64,000 nt of DNA, from assembly GCF_038024875.1 (NCBI RefSeq), contig NZ_CP136136.1:4216001-4280000 (forward strand). The letters are read 5' to 3'. Positions 50,099-57,783 of the stretch are shown in pieces. The position numbers and the translations under genes were made by a program. Under the pieces are notes generated by a model, which ran no database searches, was not told the origin of the DNA, and saw nothing but the letters and a program-made list of their open reading frames with translations. The DNA comes from Gordonia rubripertincta (GTDB lineage Bacteria; Actinomycetota; Actinomycetes; Mycobacteriales; Mycobacteriaceae). How positions within the stretch are numbered: the stretch's first letter is position 1; each line of letters begins with the position of its first letter.

Positions 50099-51267
50099 CA
50101 GGCACTCGCTCCTTGCGCACGGTCACCCTCGAGCAGGGTGACGAATTTGTCGAACAGATACGCGGCGTCGTGGGGACCGGCGGCCGCCTCCGGGTGGTAC
50201 TGCACGGAGAAGGCGCGGCCGGAGAGCAGCTCGAGGCCCTCCACGGTTCCGTCGTTGGCGCAGACATGGCTGACCCGCGCGCGGCCGAAGTCGGAGTCGA
50301 ACTCCTCCCCCGCCTCACCCTCGAGTGCGAAGCCGTGGTTCTGCGAGGTGATCGAGACCTTGCCGGTGGCATGGTCGACAACCGGGATGTTGATGCCCCG
50401 GTGCCCGAACTTCATCTTGTAGGTGGACCGGCCCAGGGCCCGGCCCAGGATCTGGTTGCCGAAGCAGATGCCGAACAGCGGCAGATCCCGGCCGAGAACG
50501 CCGCGGGTGAGCTCCACGACGTCGTCGGCGGTCGCCGGGTCACCGGGACCGTTCGACAGGAACACGCCGTCGGGCTTGAGGTCGGCGATCGCGTCGAGCG
50601 CGATGTTCGACGGCAGCACGTGCGTGCGGACGCCGCGCTCGGCGAACATGCGCGGGGTGTTGGTCTTGATCCCGAGGTCGATGGCCGCGACGGTGAACCG
50701 GTGCTGATCGACCGGCTCGACGATGTACCCGTCGGAGGTGGTGACCTCGTCGGCGAGCTTGGCGCCCTTCATGTCCGGCTGGTTGCGGACCCGGCCGACC
50801 AGTTCTTCGGTGTCGGCCAGCGCCGGGCCGGAGAAGATGCCGGCCTTCATCGAGCCGTGGTCGCGGAGGATGCGGACCACGGTGCGGGTGTCGATGCCGC
50901 CGATGCCGACGATCCCCTGCTTGACGAGTTCGTCCTCGAGCGAGGTGGTGGCGCGCCAGTTCGAGACACGTCGCGTGGGATTGCGTACCGCATATCCGGC
51001 CACCCAGATCTTCCCGGAGTCACCCTCGACCCCGGTGCTGCCCGCGCTGCCGGTGCTCTCGCCGTCCTCGGTGTTCCAGCCGGTGTTGCCGATCTGTGGC
51101 GCGGTGGCCACGACGATCTGCCGGTGGTAACTCGGGTCGGTCAGGGTTTCCTGGTAGCCGGTCATCGCGGTGCAGAACACCGCTTCACCGAGGGTCTCGC
51201 CCACTGCGCCGAAGCTCCGGCCGGTGAACACCTGGCCGTTCTCCAGCACCAAGACCGCTGTGTTCAT
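50098..51267 (-). CDS. carA: Carbamoyl-phosphate synthase small subunit
   Basis: Glutaminase subunit that channels ammonia to CarB. The 389-residue protein has the N-terminal domain (VLENGQVFTGRSFGA) and a class I glutamine amidotransferase domain with the nucleophile in LPLFGICFGNQILGRALG, then QNHGFAL and the C-terminal QYHPEAAAGPHD with catalytic His and Glu. An inserted Gly/Ser/Glu-rich segment (DGESTGSAGSTGVEGDSG) near residues 67-85 looks like a lineage-specific loop. ATG 51267 overlaps the upstream gene's stop. Confidence 0.97.
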
Positions 51268-51884
51268 TCCTGTGTCCCCTGTCCACTTTCATGCTGCCCG
51301 GCAAAGGCATTCACCCAGCCGGGATAGATCGATTTGTCGTCGGCGCGGATACCCGTGTCGATCTCGGTGCCGCTGGGCAGAACCCATCGGATCACCAGGA
51401 CACCGTCGGCGCTCATCACCTTGCCGGCGATGCCGCGTTCGGTGCGTACCGCTGTGATCGCCTCGCGTGGGATCCAGATGTCACTCGCACCCTGCCGGGA
51501 GAGGAGGATTCCCTGCGCGAACTCGGCGATCGTCGCCGACGCGCGGTCGGAGATGTCTCCCGCAACCACGCGGTTCTGCCAGCTCGGCGCGATGGTGCTG
51601 CCGAGGTAGAGGCCGGTGTCGGGGCCGCGCTGCTCCGCCCCGAGATCGGCCGGGGTGGGCGGCAGTTCGCCGATGAGCTCGGCCTGTGCCGCCTGCTTCT
51701 TCTTGTTGCCGGTGATCAGCAGGTAGAACATCGACAGCAGGCCGAGCACGATCAGCACACACACGCCGATGAACCACGCGTTGAACACGAACTTGCCGTA
51801 ACCGAGCCAGGTGGCGAAGAGCGACGCGGCCACGAGGATGAGGAAGACGCCCGGGACCAGTCCGCGCCGGGACTCGACGCTCAT
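51264..51884 (-). CDS. Membrane protein with PH-like domain in the pyr operon (Rv1382-like)
   Basis: A 206-residue protein with two membrane helices near residues 10-28 and 34-58, a short basic linker (NKKKQAAQ), and a PH-like C-terminal domain (NRVVAGDISDRASATIAEFAQGILLSRQGASDIWIPREAITAV). ATG 51884 overlaps the pyrC stop, and its own stop overlaps carA, so it is fully embedded in the pyrimidine operon. The same gene sits between pyrC and carA in mycobacteria. Its role is unknown. The architecture matches the protein at 25094-25558. Confidence 0.87.
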   Translation of the reverse strand: MSVESRRGLVPGVFLILVAASLFATWLGYGKFVFNAWFIGVCVLIVLGLLSMFYLLITGNKKKQAAQAELIGELPPTPADLGAEQRGPDTGLYLGSTIAPSWQNRVVAGDISDRASATIAEFAQGILLSRQGASDIWIPREAITAVRTERGIAGKVMSADGVLVIRWVLPSGTEIDTGIRADDKSIYPGWVNAFAGQHESGQGTQE

Positions 51885-53191
51885 CGGGTCACCCGGCCCT
51901 CGCGAGTGGTGACCACGCCGCGCAGGACGGTGGCGGTGATGGTCGCCGGCATCGTCATCTCCTCGAACGGGGTGTTGCGCGACAGGCTCGCCAGTTCGGC
52001 GCCGCGGACCACCCAGGAGGTGTCCGGATCGACAACGGTGAGGTTTGCCGGCTCGCCGACCTCGATCGGGCGGCCCTGATCGGTCAGTTCGACGATCTGC
52101 GCCGGCCGTTCGCTCATGACCCGCGCGACGCCTCGCCAATCGAGGAGCCCGGGCTTGACCAGGGTCTCGACGACGATCGGGAGCGCGGTCTGCAGCCCGA
52201 GCATGCCCGGCTTGGCCTGGGCGAACTCGCAGCACTTTTCCTGCGCCGCGTGCGGCGCATGGTCGGTGGCCACACAGTCGACGATCCCATCAGCGAGGGC
52301 CTGGCGCAGGGCTTCGGTGTCCCGGACCTCCCGCAGCGGCGGATTGACCTTGTTCACCGGGTCATAAGTCTGCAACCTGCTGTCGTCGAGGAGCAGGTGG
52401 TGCGGGGTCACCTCGGCGGTGATCGCGATCCCCTGGTCCTTGGCCCAGCGCAGGAGTTCGACGGTGCCCTCGGTCGAGGCATGGCAGATGTGGATGCGGG
52501 CGCCGGCATCTCGGGCGAGCAGTGCGTCGCGGATGACGATCGACTCCTCGGCGGCACGCGGCCAGCCGGCCAGGCCCAGCCGGGATGCGGTGGGGCCCTC
52601 GTTGGCGACCGCGCCGACCGTCAGGCGCGGCTCCTCGGCGTGCTGGGCGATGAGCACGCCCAGGCCGGTCGCGTACTCGAGGGCACGGCGCATGAGCAGC
52701 GGGTCGTAGACACACTTGCCGTCGTCGCTGAACATCCGGACGCCCGCGGCGCCGGCGTTCATCATGCCCATCTCGGCGAGCTGGCGGCCCTCGAGTCCGA
52801 CGGTGACCGCACCCACCGGGTACACGTCGACGAGGCCGACCTCGCGACCGGAGCGCCACACGTTGTCGGTGACGGTCGAGTTGTCGGCGACCGGGCTGGT
52901 GTTGGCCATCGCGAAGACCGCGGTGTAGCCGCCGAGGGCGGCGGCCTCGGAGCCGGACCGGATGGTCTCGGTGTCCTCGCGGCCGGGTTCGCGCAGATGT
53001 GTGTGGAGGTCGACGAAACCGGGCAGCAGCACCCCGCCCTTGCCCTCGATGCGCTCGGCGCCCTCGGGTGCGGACAGTCCCGCTCCGATCCCGGTGATCA
53101 CACCGTCGACGACGAGAACGTCGACCGGCTCGTCTTCGCCGTAGGGGCGAACATCACCGAGCAGGACGGTTCCGGTTGCCGGGGCGGTCAC
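51881..53191 (-). CDS. pyrC: Dihydroorotase
   Basis: Zinc amidohydrolase that closes carbamoyl-aspartate to dihydroorotate. The 436-residue protein has the metal motif PGFVDLHTHLREPG, a histidine in LIAQHAEEP, IHICHASTEGT and the catalytic DHAPHA. GTG 53191 (VTAPATGTVLLGDVRPYG) is chosen by homology; the frame is open to 53302. It lies 40 bases after pyrB. Confidence 0.96.
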   Translation of the reverse strand: MTAPATGTVLLGDVRPYGEDEPVDVLVVDGVITGIGAGLSAPEGAERIEGKGGVLLPGFVDLHTHLREPGREDTETIRSGSEAAALGGYTAVFAMANTSPVADNSTVTDNVWRSGREVGLVDVYPVGAVTVGLEGRQLAEMGMMNAGAAGVRMFSDDGKCVYDPLLMRRALEYATGLGVLIAQHAEEPRLTVGAVANEGPTASRLGLAGWPRAAEESIVIRDALLARDAGARIHICHASTEGTVELLRWAKDQGIAITAEVTPHHLLLDDSRLQTYDPVNKVNPPLREVRDTEALRQALADGIVDCVATDHAPHAAQEKCCEFAQAKPGMLGLQTALPIVVETLVKPGLLDWRGVARVMSERPAQIVELTDQGRPIEVGEPANLTVVDPDTSWVVRGAELASLSRNTPFEEMTMPATITATVLRGVVTTREGRVTR

Positions 53192-53231
53192 GTGCGAACT
53201 CCTGACGTGGTGGGGGTGGGCGTACTCGGTG

Positions 53232-54182
53232 TCACAGCTGGGCTCCCGCCGAATCGGAGCCGACGAGGAGGCGGAAGAGCACCGCCATGCGGACGTGCAC
53301 ACCGTTGCGGACCTGTTCGAGGACGGTGGCCTTCGGCGAGTCGGCGACCGACCAGCCGATCTCCATGCCGCGCAGCATCGGGCCGGGGTGCAGTACGACC
53401 GCGTCGTCGGAGAGCATCGCCAGGCGACGGTCGTTGAGACCGAAGCGGACCGAGTACTCGCGGGTACTCGGGAAGAACCCGCCGTTCATGCGCTCCGCCT
53501 GCACGCGCAGCATCATGACCGCATCGACCGACGGCAGTTCGGCATCGAGGTTGCCCGAGACGGTGACCGGCCACTCGCCCACACCCGCCGGGAGCAGGGT
53601 CGGCGGGGCGACGAGGACGACCTCGGCACCGAGGGTGGACAGCAGGTGCGCGTTGGACCGCGCGACCCGCGAATGCACCACGTCGCCGACGATCGCGATC
53701 CGGCGCCCGTCCAGCGACCCGAGCCGCTGGCGCAGGGTGAGCGCATCGAGCAACGCCTGCGTCGGGTGCTCGTGCGTGCCGTCGCCGGCGTTGATGATCG
53801 CCGGACCCTCACCGTCGGAACCGGTGGTCCAGTCGGCGATCTGGGCCGGCGCGCCCGAGGCGGGGTGCCGGACGATCAGCGCGTCGGCGCCTGCGGCGTG
53901 CAGGGTCTTGACCGTGTCCCGTAGCGACTCCCCTTTGCCCACAGAGGAACTCGAGGCGCTGACGTTGATGACGTCGGCGCTCATCCACTTTCCGGCGACC
54001 TCGAAGGAAACGCGGGTGCGCGTCGAGTTCTCGTAGAACACCGTCATGACGGTGCGGCCCCGCAACGTCGGCAGCTTGCGAACCTCGCGGCCCGTCAGCG
54101 CCTGCTCGAAACGCTCGGCGTCGTCGAGCAGCGCAGTGGCCTCGTCGCGACTGAGGTCCTGCGTGGAGAGCAGATGCCGCAT
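53232..54182 (-). CDS. pyrB: Aspartate carbamoyltransferase catalytic subunit
   Basis: Condenses carbamoyl phosphate with aspartate. The 316-residue protein has ENSTRTRVSFEVAGK (phosphate site), HPASGAPAQIADW in the 80s-loop region and THEHPTQALLDALTL. No PyrI regulatory subunit is encoded nearby, as usual in Gram-positive bacteria. It overlaps pyrR by one base (TGATG). Confidence 0.96.
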   Translation of the reverse strand: MRHLLSTQDLSRDEATALLDDAERFEQALTGREVRKLPTLRGRTVMTVFYENSTRTRVSFEVAGKWMSADVINVSASSSSVGKGESLRDTVKTLHAAGADALIVRHPASGAPAQIADWTTGSDGEGPAIINAGDGTHEHPTQALLDALTLRQRLGSLDGRRIAIVGDVVHSRVARSNAHLLSTLGAEVVLVAPPTLLPAGVGEWPVTVSGNLDAELPSVDAVMMLRVQAERMNGGFFPSTREYSVRFGLNDRRLAMLSDDAVVLHPGPMLRGMEIGWSVADSPKATVLEQVRNGVHVRMAVLFRLLVGSDSAGAQL

Positions 54183-54766
54183 CAGGAATCACCCTCGGCG
54201 GCAACCGTATTCGCGGCAGAACTCAACACGACCTGGTCGATCCCGTCGTGTTCGGTGAGGTGCACCGAGACCTGCTCGTCGCGAGCGGTGGGGATGTTCT
54301 TGCCGACATAGTCTGCGCGCAAAGGGAGTTCGCGGTGACCGCGATCCACCAGCACGGCGAGCTGGACCGCGGCGGGGCGGCCGAGGTCGCGGAGAGCGTC
54401 GAGGGCGGCGCGGACCGTGCGTCCGGAATAGAGCACATCGTCGACCAGGATCACGATCGCGCCGTCGACGCCGCCGGCCGGGACCATGGTCCGTTCGAGC
54501 GGGCGATGGGGCTTTCCGCGCAGATCGTCGCGGTAGAGAGTGATGTCGAGATAGCCGACCGGCACCTCGACGTTGGCGAACTCGCCGATCTTGGAACCCA
54601 GTCGGGTCGCGAGAGACGTTCCGCGAGTGGGGATTCCGATGAGAACGACGCGCGGGGCGTCGGGCGAGTCCAGAGCTGTCTTCTCGATCACCTGGTGTGC
54701 GACACGAGCAATCGTGCGCGACACGTCAGCGGCATCGAGCAGCACCCTGGGGGCGGGGCTGGCCAA
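54182..54766 (-). CDS. pyrR: Pyrimidine operon regulator PyrR / uracil phosphoribosyltransferase
   Basis: PyrR binds its own leader RNA when UMP or UTP is high and represses the pyr operon; it also has weak UPRTase activity. The 194-residue protein has TIARVAHQVIEKTALD, GIPTRGTSLATRL and the PRPP motif VILVDDVLYSGRTVRAALDAL. The start is assigned to TTG 54766 because a perfect GAAGGAGGTC ribosome site ends five bases upstream (54771-54780) and the length then fits the family. No ATG exists in the frame at this place; GTG 54790 lies inside the PyrR-binding loop. Confidence 0.92.
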   Translation of the reverse strand: MASPAPRVLLDAADVSRTIARVAHQVIEKTALDSPDAPRVVLIGIPTRGTSLATRLGSKIGEFANVEVPVGYLDITLYRDDLRGKPHRPLERTMVPAGGVDGAIVILVDDVLYSGRTVRAALDALRDLGRPAAVQLAVLVDRGHRELPLRADYVGKNIPTARDEQVSVHLTEHDGIDQVVLSSAANTVAAEGDS

Positions 54767-54780
54767 AGCCGACCTCCTTC

Positions 54781-54800
54781 TCCGCCTCACAGGACGGATC
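54781..54800 (-). promoter_or_regulatory. PyrR-binding RNA loop just before the pyrR ribosome site
   Basis: On the minus strand the segment reads GATCCGTCCTGTGAGGCGGA. It contains GUCCUGUGAGGC, which matches the PyrR loop consensus (R-UCC-N-G-N-GAGG-Y), closed by CCG/CGG pairs. It directly abuts the GAAGGAGGTC ribosome site of pyrR. In M. smegmatis PyrR represses translation at such a site, so the same translational control of the whole operon is expected here. Confidence 0.85.
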
Positions 54801-54810
54801 GTTAAAGGAT

Positions 54811-54850
54811 GTCTGTCTTGCGACACTTTACACCGCGTCGCGAGACAGAC
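54811..54850. promoter_or_regulatory. 14-base inverted repeat in the pyr promoter/leader
   Basis: The arms GTCTGTCTTGCGAC (54811-54824) and GTCGCGAGACAGAC (54837-54850) are complementary at 13 of 14 positions, with a 12-base spacer. On the minus strand the spacer contains TAAAGT, a plausible -10 sequence. It could be a repressor operator over the promoter or, if transcribed, a leader hairpin upstream of the PyrR loop. Confidence 0.6.
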
Positions 54851-54878
54851 GAATTTCAGCGACCTACGCCACAACAAT

Positions 54879-54908
54879 CGGTCCCGGTCGCGAACACGAC
54901 CGGGACCG
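54879..54908 (-). terminator. Hairpin terminator after nusB
   Basis: Perfect 12-base arms at 54879-54890 and 54897-54908 enclose a six-base loop. It lies 21 bases after the nusB stop and before the pyr promoter, so it separates pepQ-efp-nusB from the pyr operon. No strong U-tract follows, as is common in actinobacteria. Confidence 0.75.
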
Positions 54909-54928
54909 ATGGCATGAGATCTTCCGTA

Positions 54929-55402
54929 CTACTCGGCGTCACCCGACGGCCGCGCCTCGGCGGACGCGGCGGCACGGACCTGCGGCGCGAGTTCGGCGAT
55001 CTTGGCGAGCACGCCGTTGACGAAGGCCGGCGAGTCATCGGTGGACAGCTCCTTGGCGAGCTCCACCGCCTCGTCGACCACCACGATGGTGTCGACGTCG
55101 AGCGAGTTGAACAGCTCCCAGGTCGCCAGGCGCATGATGGCGCGATCGACGGCGGGCAGACGCTCGAGCGTCCACTCCCGCAGATGGGAGGAGATGACCG
55201 CGTCGATCTGGTCCTGATCGTCGGCGAGACCGTTGATCACCGTGGCGGTGTAGTCGTGGATCGAGCCGACGCTCTCGTCGCTGCGGACGTACTCACGGCG
55301 TTCGGCGACGAGCTGCGCGGGGCTGACCTTCTTGGCTTCGGCCTCGAAGAGAAGGTCGACCGCGCGGCGTCGCGCCTTGTGTCGGGTTCCGGGTTGTTTC
55401 AC
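54929..55402 (-). CDS. nusB: Transcription antitermination protein NusB
   Basis: NusB with NusE binds boxA RNA in rRNA antitermination. The 157-residue all-helical protein has HKARRRAVDLLFEAEAK at the N-terminus and INGLADDQDQID, LPAVDRAIMRLATWEL and DEAVELAKELSTDDSPAFVNGVL. GTG 55402 begins three bases after the efp stop. The tail is Ala/Glu-rich. Confidence 0.95.
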   Translation of the reverse strand: MKQPGTRHKARRRAVDLLFEAEAKKVSPAQLVAERREYVRSDESVGSIHDYTATVINGLADDQDQIDAVISSHLREWTLERLPAVDRAIMRLATWELFNSLDVDTIVVVDEAVELAKELSTDDSPAFVNGVLAKIAELAPQVRAAASAEARPSGDAE

Positions 55403-55405
55403 AGG

Positions 55406-55969
55406 TCAGGAGTTGACGCGGCCGAGGTAGCTGCCGTCACGCGAGTCGACCTTCAGCTTGTCACCGGTGTTGATGAACAGGGGCACCTGAATCTCGGCGC
55501 CGGTCTCGAGCGTGGCGGGCTTGGTGCCGCCGGTGGAGCGGTCACCCTGCAGACCCGGGTCGGTCTGGGCGACGATGAGCTCGACGGTGACCGGGAGCTC
55601 GACGAACAGCGGGTTGCCCTCGTTGAGCGAGACCTGCACGGTCATGTTCTCGAGCAGGAAGCGTGCGCCGTCGCCGACGACGGCCGGCGGCAGCGAGAAC
55701 TGCTCGTAGTCCTGTGCGTCCATGAAGACGTAGTCGGTGCCGTCGTTGTACAGGAAGGTCATGTCCCGACGGTCGACGGTGGCGGTCTCGACCTTGACGC
55801 CGGCGTTGAAGGTCTTGTCGACGGTCTTGCCGCTCAGTACGTTCTTGATCTTGGTGCGCACGAACGCGGGGCCCTTGCCCGGCTTGACGTGCTGGAACTC
55901 CTGGATCTGCCAGAGCTGGTCGTCCATGCGCAGCACGAGGCCGTTCTTGAAATCGGCGGTGGTCGCCAT
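55406..55969 (-). CDS. efp: Elongation factor P
   Basis: Relieves ribosome stalling at polyproline. The 187-residue protein has three beta domains; the tip loop HVKPGKGPAFVRTK carries the lysine at the position modified in other bacteria. No modification enzyme is encoded nearby, in line with reports of unmodified EF-P in actinobacteria. The final EIQVPLFINTGDKLKVDSRDGSYLGRV is the signature end. It starts 21 bases after the pepQ stop. Confidence 0.96.
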   Translation of the reverse strand: MATTADFKNGLVLRMDDQLWQIQEFQHVKPGKGPAFVRTKIKNVLSGKTVDKTFNAGVKVETATVDRRDMTFLYNDGTDYVFMDAQDYEQFSLPPAVVGDGARFLLENMTVQVSLNEGNPLFVELPVTVELIVAQTDPGLQGDRSTGGTKPATLETGAEIQVPLFINTGDKLKVDSRDGSYLGRVNS

Positions 55970-55990
55970 GTGGTGTTTCTTCCCTTGCAG

Positions 55991-57109
55991 TCAGATGACG
56001 GTGAATGTCTTGTCGGTGGTGGTCAACAGTTCCGGGTCGCCTTGTGTGACGACCAGGGTGTCCTCGATCCTGACCCCACCCCATCCGGGTAGGTACACAC
56101 CGGGCTCCACGGTGACCGCAGCACCGCATGGCAGTGTACCCGCCGCGAGTTTGCCGATTCCCGGCGCTTCGTGGATCTCGAGGCCCACGCCGTGGCCGAG
56201 GCCGTGCACGTAGTGGTCGCCGTGCCCCGCGTCGTCGATGACGTCGCGTGCGGCGGCGTCCACCTTCCGCAGCTCTGCGCCCGGGCGCAGAGCCGCCCGT
56301 CCGGCGGCCTGCGCGGTGGCGACGAGGTCGTAGATGTCGCGCTGCCAGTCCGCGGCGCGGCGCAGCACGAAGGTGCGGGTCATGTCGGAGTGGTACCCGC
56401 CGACGACCGCGCCGAAGTCGATCTTCACGAGATCGCCGTCGGCCAGCGCGGCGTGCGTGGGCCGGTGATGCGGGATCGCCGAATGCGCGCCGGCGGCGAC
56501 GATGGTCTCGAAGGCGACGCCGTCGGCGCCGAGGCGGTACATCTCGAACTCCAGCGCACGGGCGGCCTGGCGTTCGGTGGTGCCGGCACGCAGGACGCCG
56601 TCGGCGATGATCTGGGCGAGGGCGGCGTCACCGATCGCGCAGGCGGCGCGCAGCAGCGCGATCTCCCCCGCGTCCTTGACGGACCGCAGTCCCTGCACGA
56701 CGCCGGTGAGGCCGATCAGTTCGACCCCGGAGTCCTCGATCGACGCGGTCAGGGCGCGGTGGCCGGCGACGGTCTCGGCGTCGGCCTCGAAGCCGATGCG
56801 CGTGGCACCCGCGGTCCGCGCGTGCGCGACCAGCGCCGGGACGCAGGCGCGTTCGATGACGGGCACGACGTCCGGGACCTGCGCGGCGACCTGCGTGATG
56901 TAGCGGCCGTCGGTGGCGATCCGGTCCCCCGCGGGATCGGACACGTCGATGAGGACCGCCGCGTTGGACCCCGTGAAGCCCGTCAGATAGCGGACGTTGA
57001 CGAGGTCGGAGACGACGAAGGCCGAGACCTGCCCGTCGGCGTCCGAGCGGTCGCGTAGCTCGTTCCGCAGCCGGTCTCGCCGGCCGGCTGTGTCGTGGAT
57101 GATCGGCAC
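55991..57109 (-). CDS. pepQ: M24 family aminopeptidase (PepQ-like Xaa-Pro dipeptidase)
   Basis: Cytosolic metallopeptidase. The 372-residue protein has a creatinase N-terminal domain (NVRYLTGFTGSNAAVLI) and a pita-bread catalytic domain with metal ligands in VKIDFGAVVGGYHSDMTRTF, the histidine in HGLGHGVGLEIHE, and the glutamates in VTVEPGVYLPGWGGVRIED. GTG 57109 gives the same length as the M. tuberculosis protein I recall; the open frame upstream is not conserved. It heads pepQ-efp-nusB and is divergent from the membrane protein at 57219. Confidence 0.93.
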   Translation of the reverse strand: MPIIHDTAGRRDRLRNELRDRSDADGQVSAFVVSDLVNVRYLTGFTGSNAAVLIDVSDPAGDRIATDGRYITQVAAQVPDVVPVIERACVPALVAHARTAGATRIGFEADAETVAGHRALTASIEDSGVELIGLTGVVQGLRSVKDAGEIALLRAACAIGDAALAQIIADGVLRAGTTERQAARALEFEMYRLGADGVAFETIVAAGAHSAIPHHRPTHAALADGDLVKIDFGAVVGGYHSDMTRTFVLRRAADWQRDIYDLVATAQAAGRAALRPGAELRKVDAAARDVIDDAGHGDHYVHGLGHGVGLEIHEAPGIGKLAAGTLPCGAAVTVEPGVYLPGWGGVRIEDTLVVTQGDPELLTTTDKTFTVI

Positions 57110-57218
57110 CCGAGGAACGCTACGGCGGGACGTCGCACGGCGCGAACCCGGCACGCGGAGTCGGTCACATCGACCGGGTGTGTCCGCGATCACGGCACAG
57201 ATGCGTAGTATGACGCCC

Positions 57219-57710
57219 ATGTCTACGTGGTTGGTACGCGGTCTGACGATGACCGCCGTTCACGTCCTCGCCCGGGTCCTGCTCGGTGTCGCGGTGGTCG
57301 AGGCCCCGCTGAACTCCACCGTGTGGCGCACCGTCGCCATCGCCGCGGTGGTCCTGATCGCCCTGGTCTGGGGCGGATTCGACGGCATCCGTGATGCGCG
57401 CGCGAACCCCGACCCGGACGATTACGGGGACCTCACCGTGCGCTGGCTGAAGGCCGGCGTCCTGGCCGGTGTGCTCGCCGGGCTGATCTCCTGGATCCTC
57501 GGCAACACGATCCTCGCCGGCATCGGCCAGGCCGGACTGTTCGTCGAGCTGATCGCCGGCGCATCGTTCACCGCCCTGCTCGTGTTCGTCCCGGCGTTCG
57601 TCGGCGCGGCCATCGGCCGCTGGCTGGTCCGCCGCGACCAGAACAAGGGCGCCCCCGAGGACGACTGGTCGGTCCACGAAGACCGGCACGCCGACGCGAA
57701 CGCGCAGTAG
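57219..57710 (+). CDS. Four-helix membrane protein (B-4DMT family, Rv2536-like)
   Basis: A 163-residue protein with about four hydrophobic segments (near residues 5-25, 30-50, 78-100 and 105-130) and an acidic cytoplasmic tail (GAPEDDWSVHEDRHADANAQ). The family is named for its resemblance to small multidrug/drug-metabolite transporters, but transport is unproven. ATG 57219 is the first start after the divergent pepQ promoter region. It lies in the place of Rv2536 and ends at the palindrome at 57720-57771. Confidence 0.8.
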   Translation: MSTWLVRGLTMTAVHVLARVLLGVAVVEAPLNSTVWRTVAIAAVVLIALVWGGFDGIRDARANPDPDDYGDLTVRWLKAGVLAGVLAGLISWILGNTILAGIGQAGLFVELIAGASFTALLVFVPAFVGAAIGRWLVRRDQNKGAPEDDWSVHEDRHADANAQ

Positions 57711-57719
57711 AGCCCACTC

Positions 57720-57771
57720 CGAGAACGAGCGAACCCCACGACCTCGAGGTCGTGGGGTTCGCTCGTTCTCG
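57720..57771. terminator. Perfect 52-base palindrome, bidirectional terminator
   Basis: Bases 57720-57745 are the exact complement of 57746-57771, with no unpaired centre. The element lies ten bases after the B-4DMT gene and 13 bases from the aroB stop, between convergent genes, and should end transcription in both directions. It is unusually long for this role. Confidence 0.85.
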
Positions 57772-57783
57772 GCCTGATCGCGG

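Noticed and set aside
57720..57771. The 52-base palindrome as an attachment or replication site
   Set aside because: It sits exactly between the stops of two convergent genes with no integrase or iterons nearby; termination is simpler.
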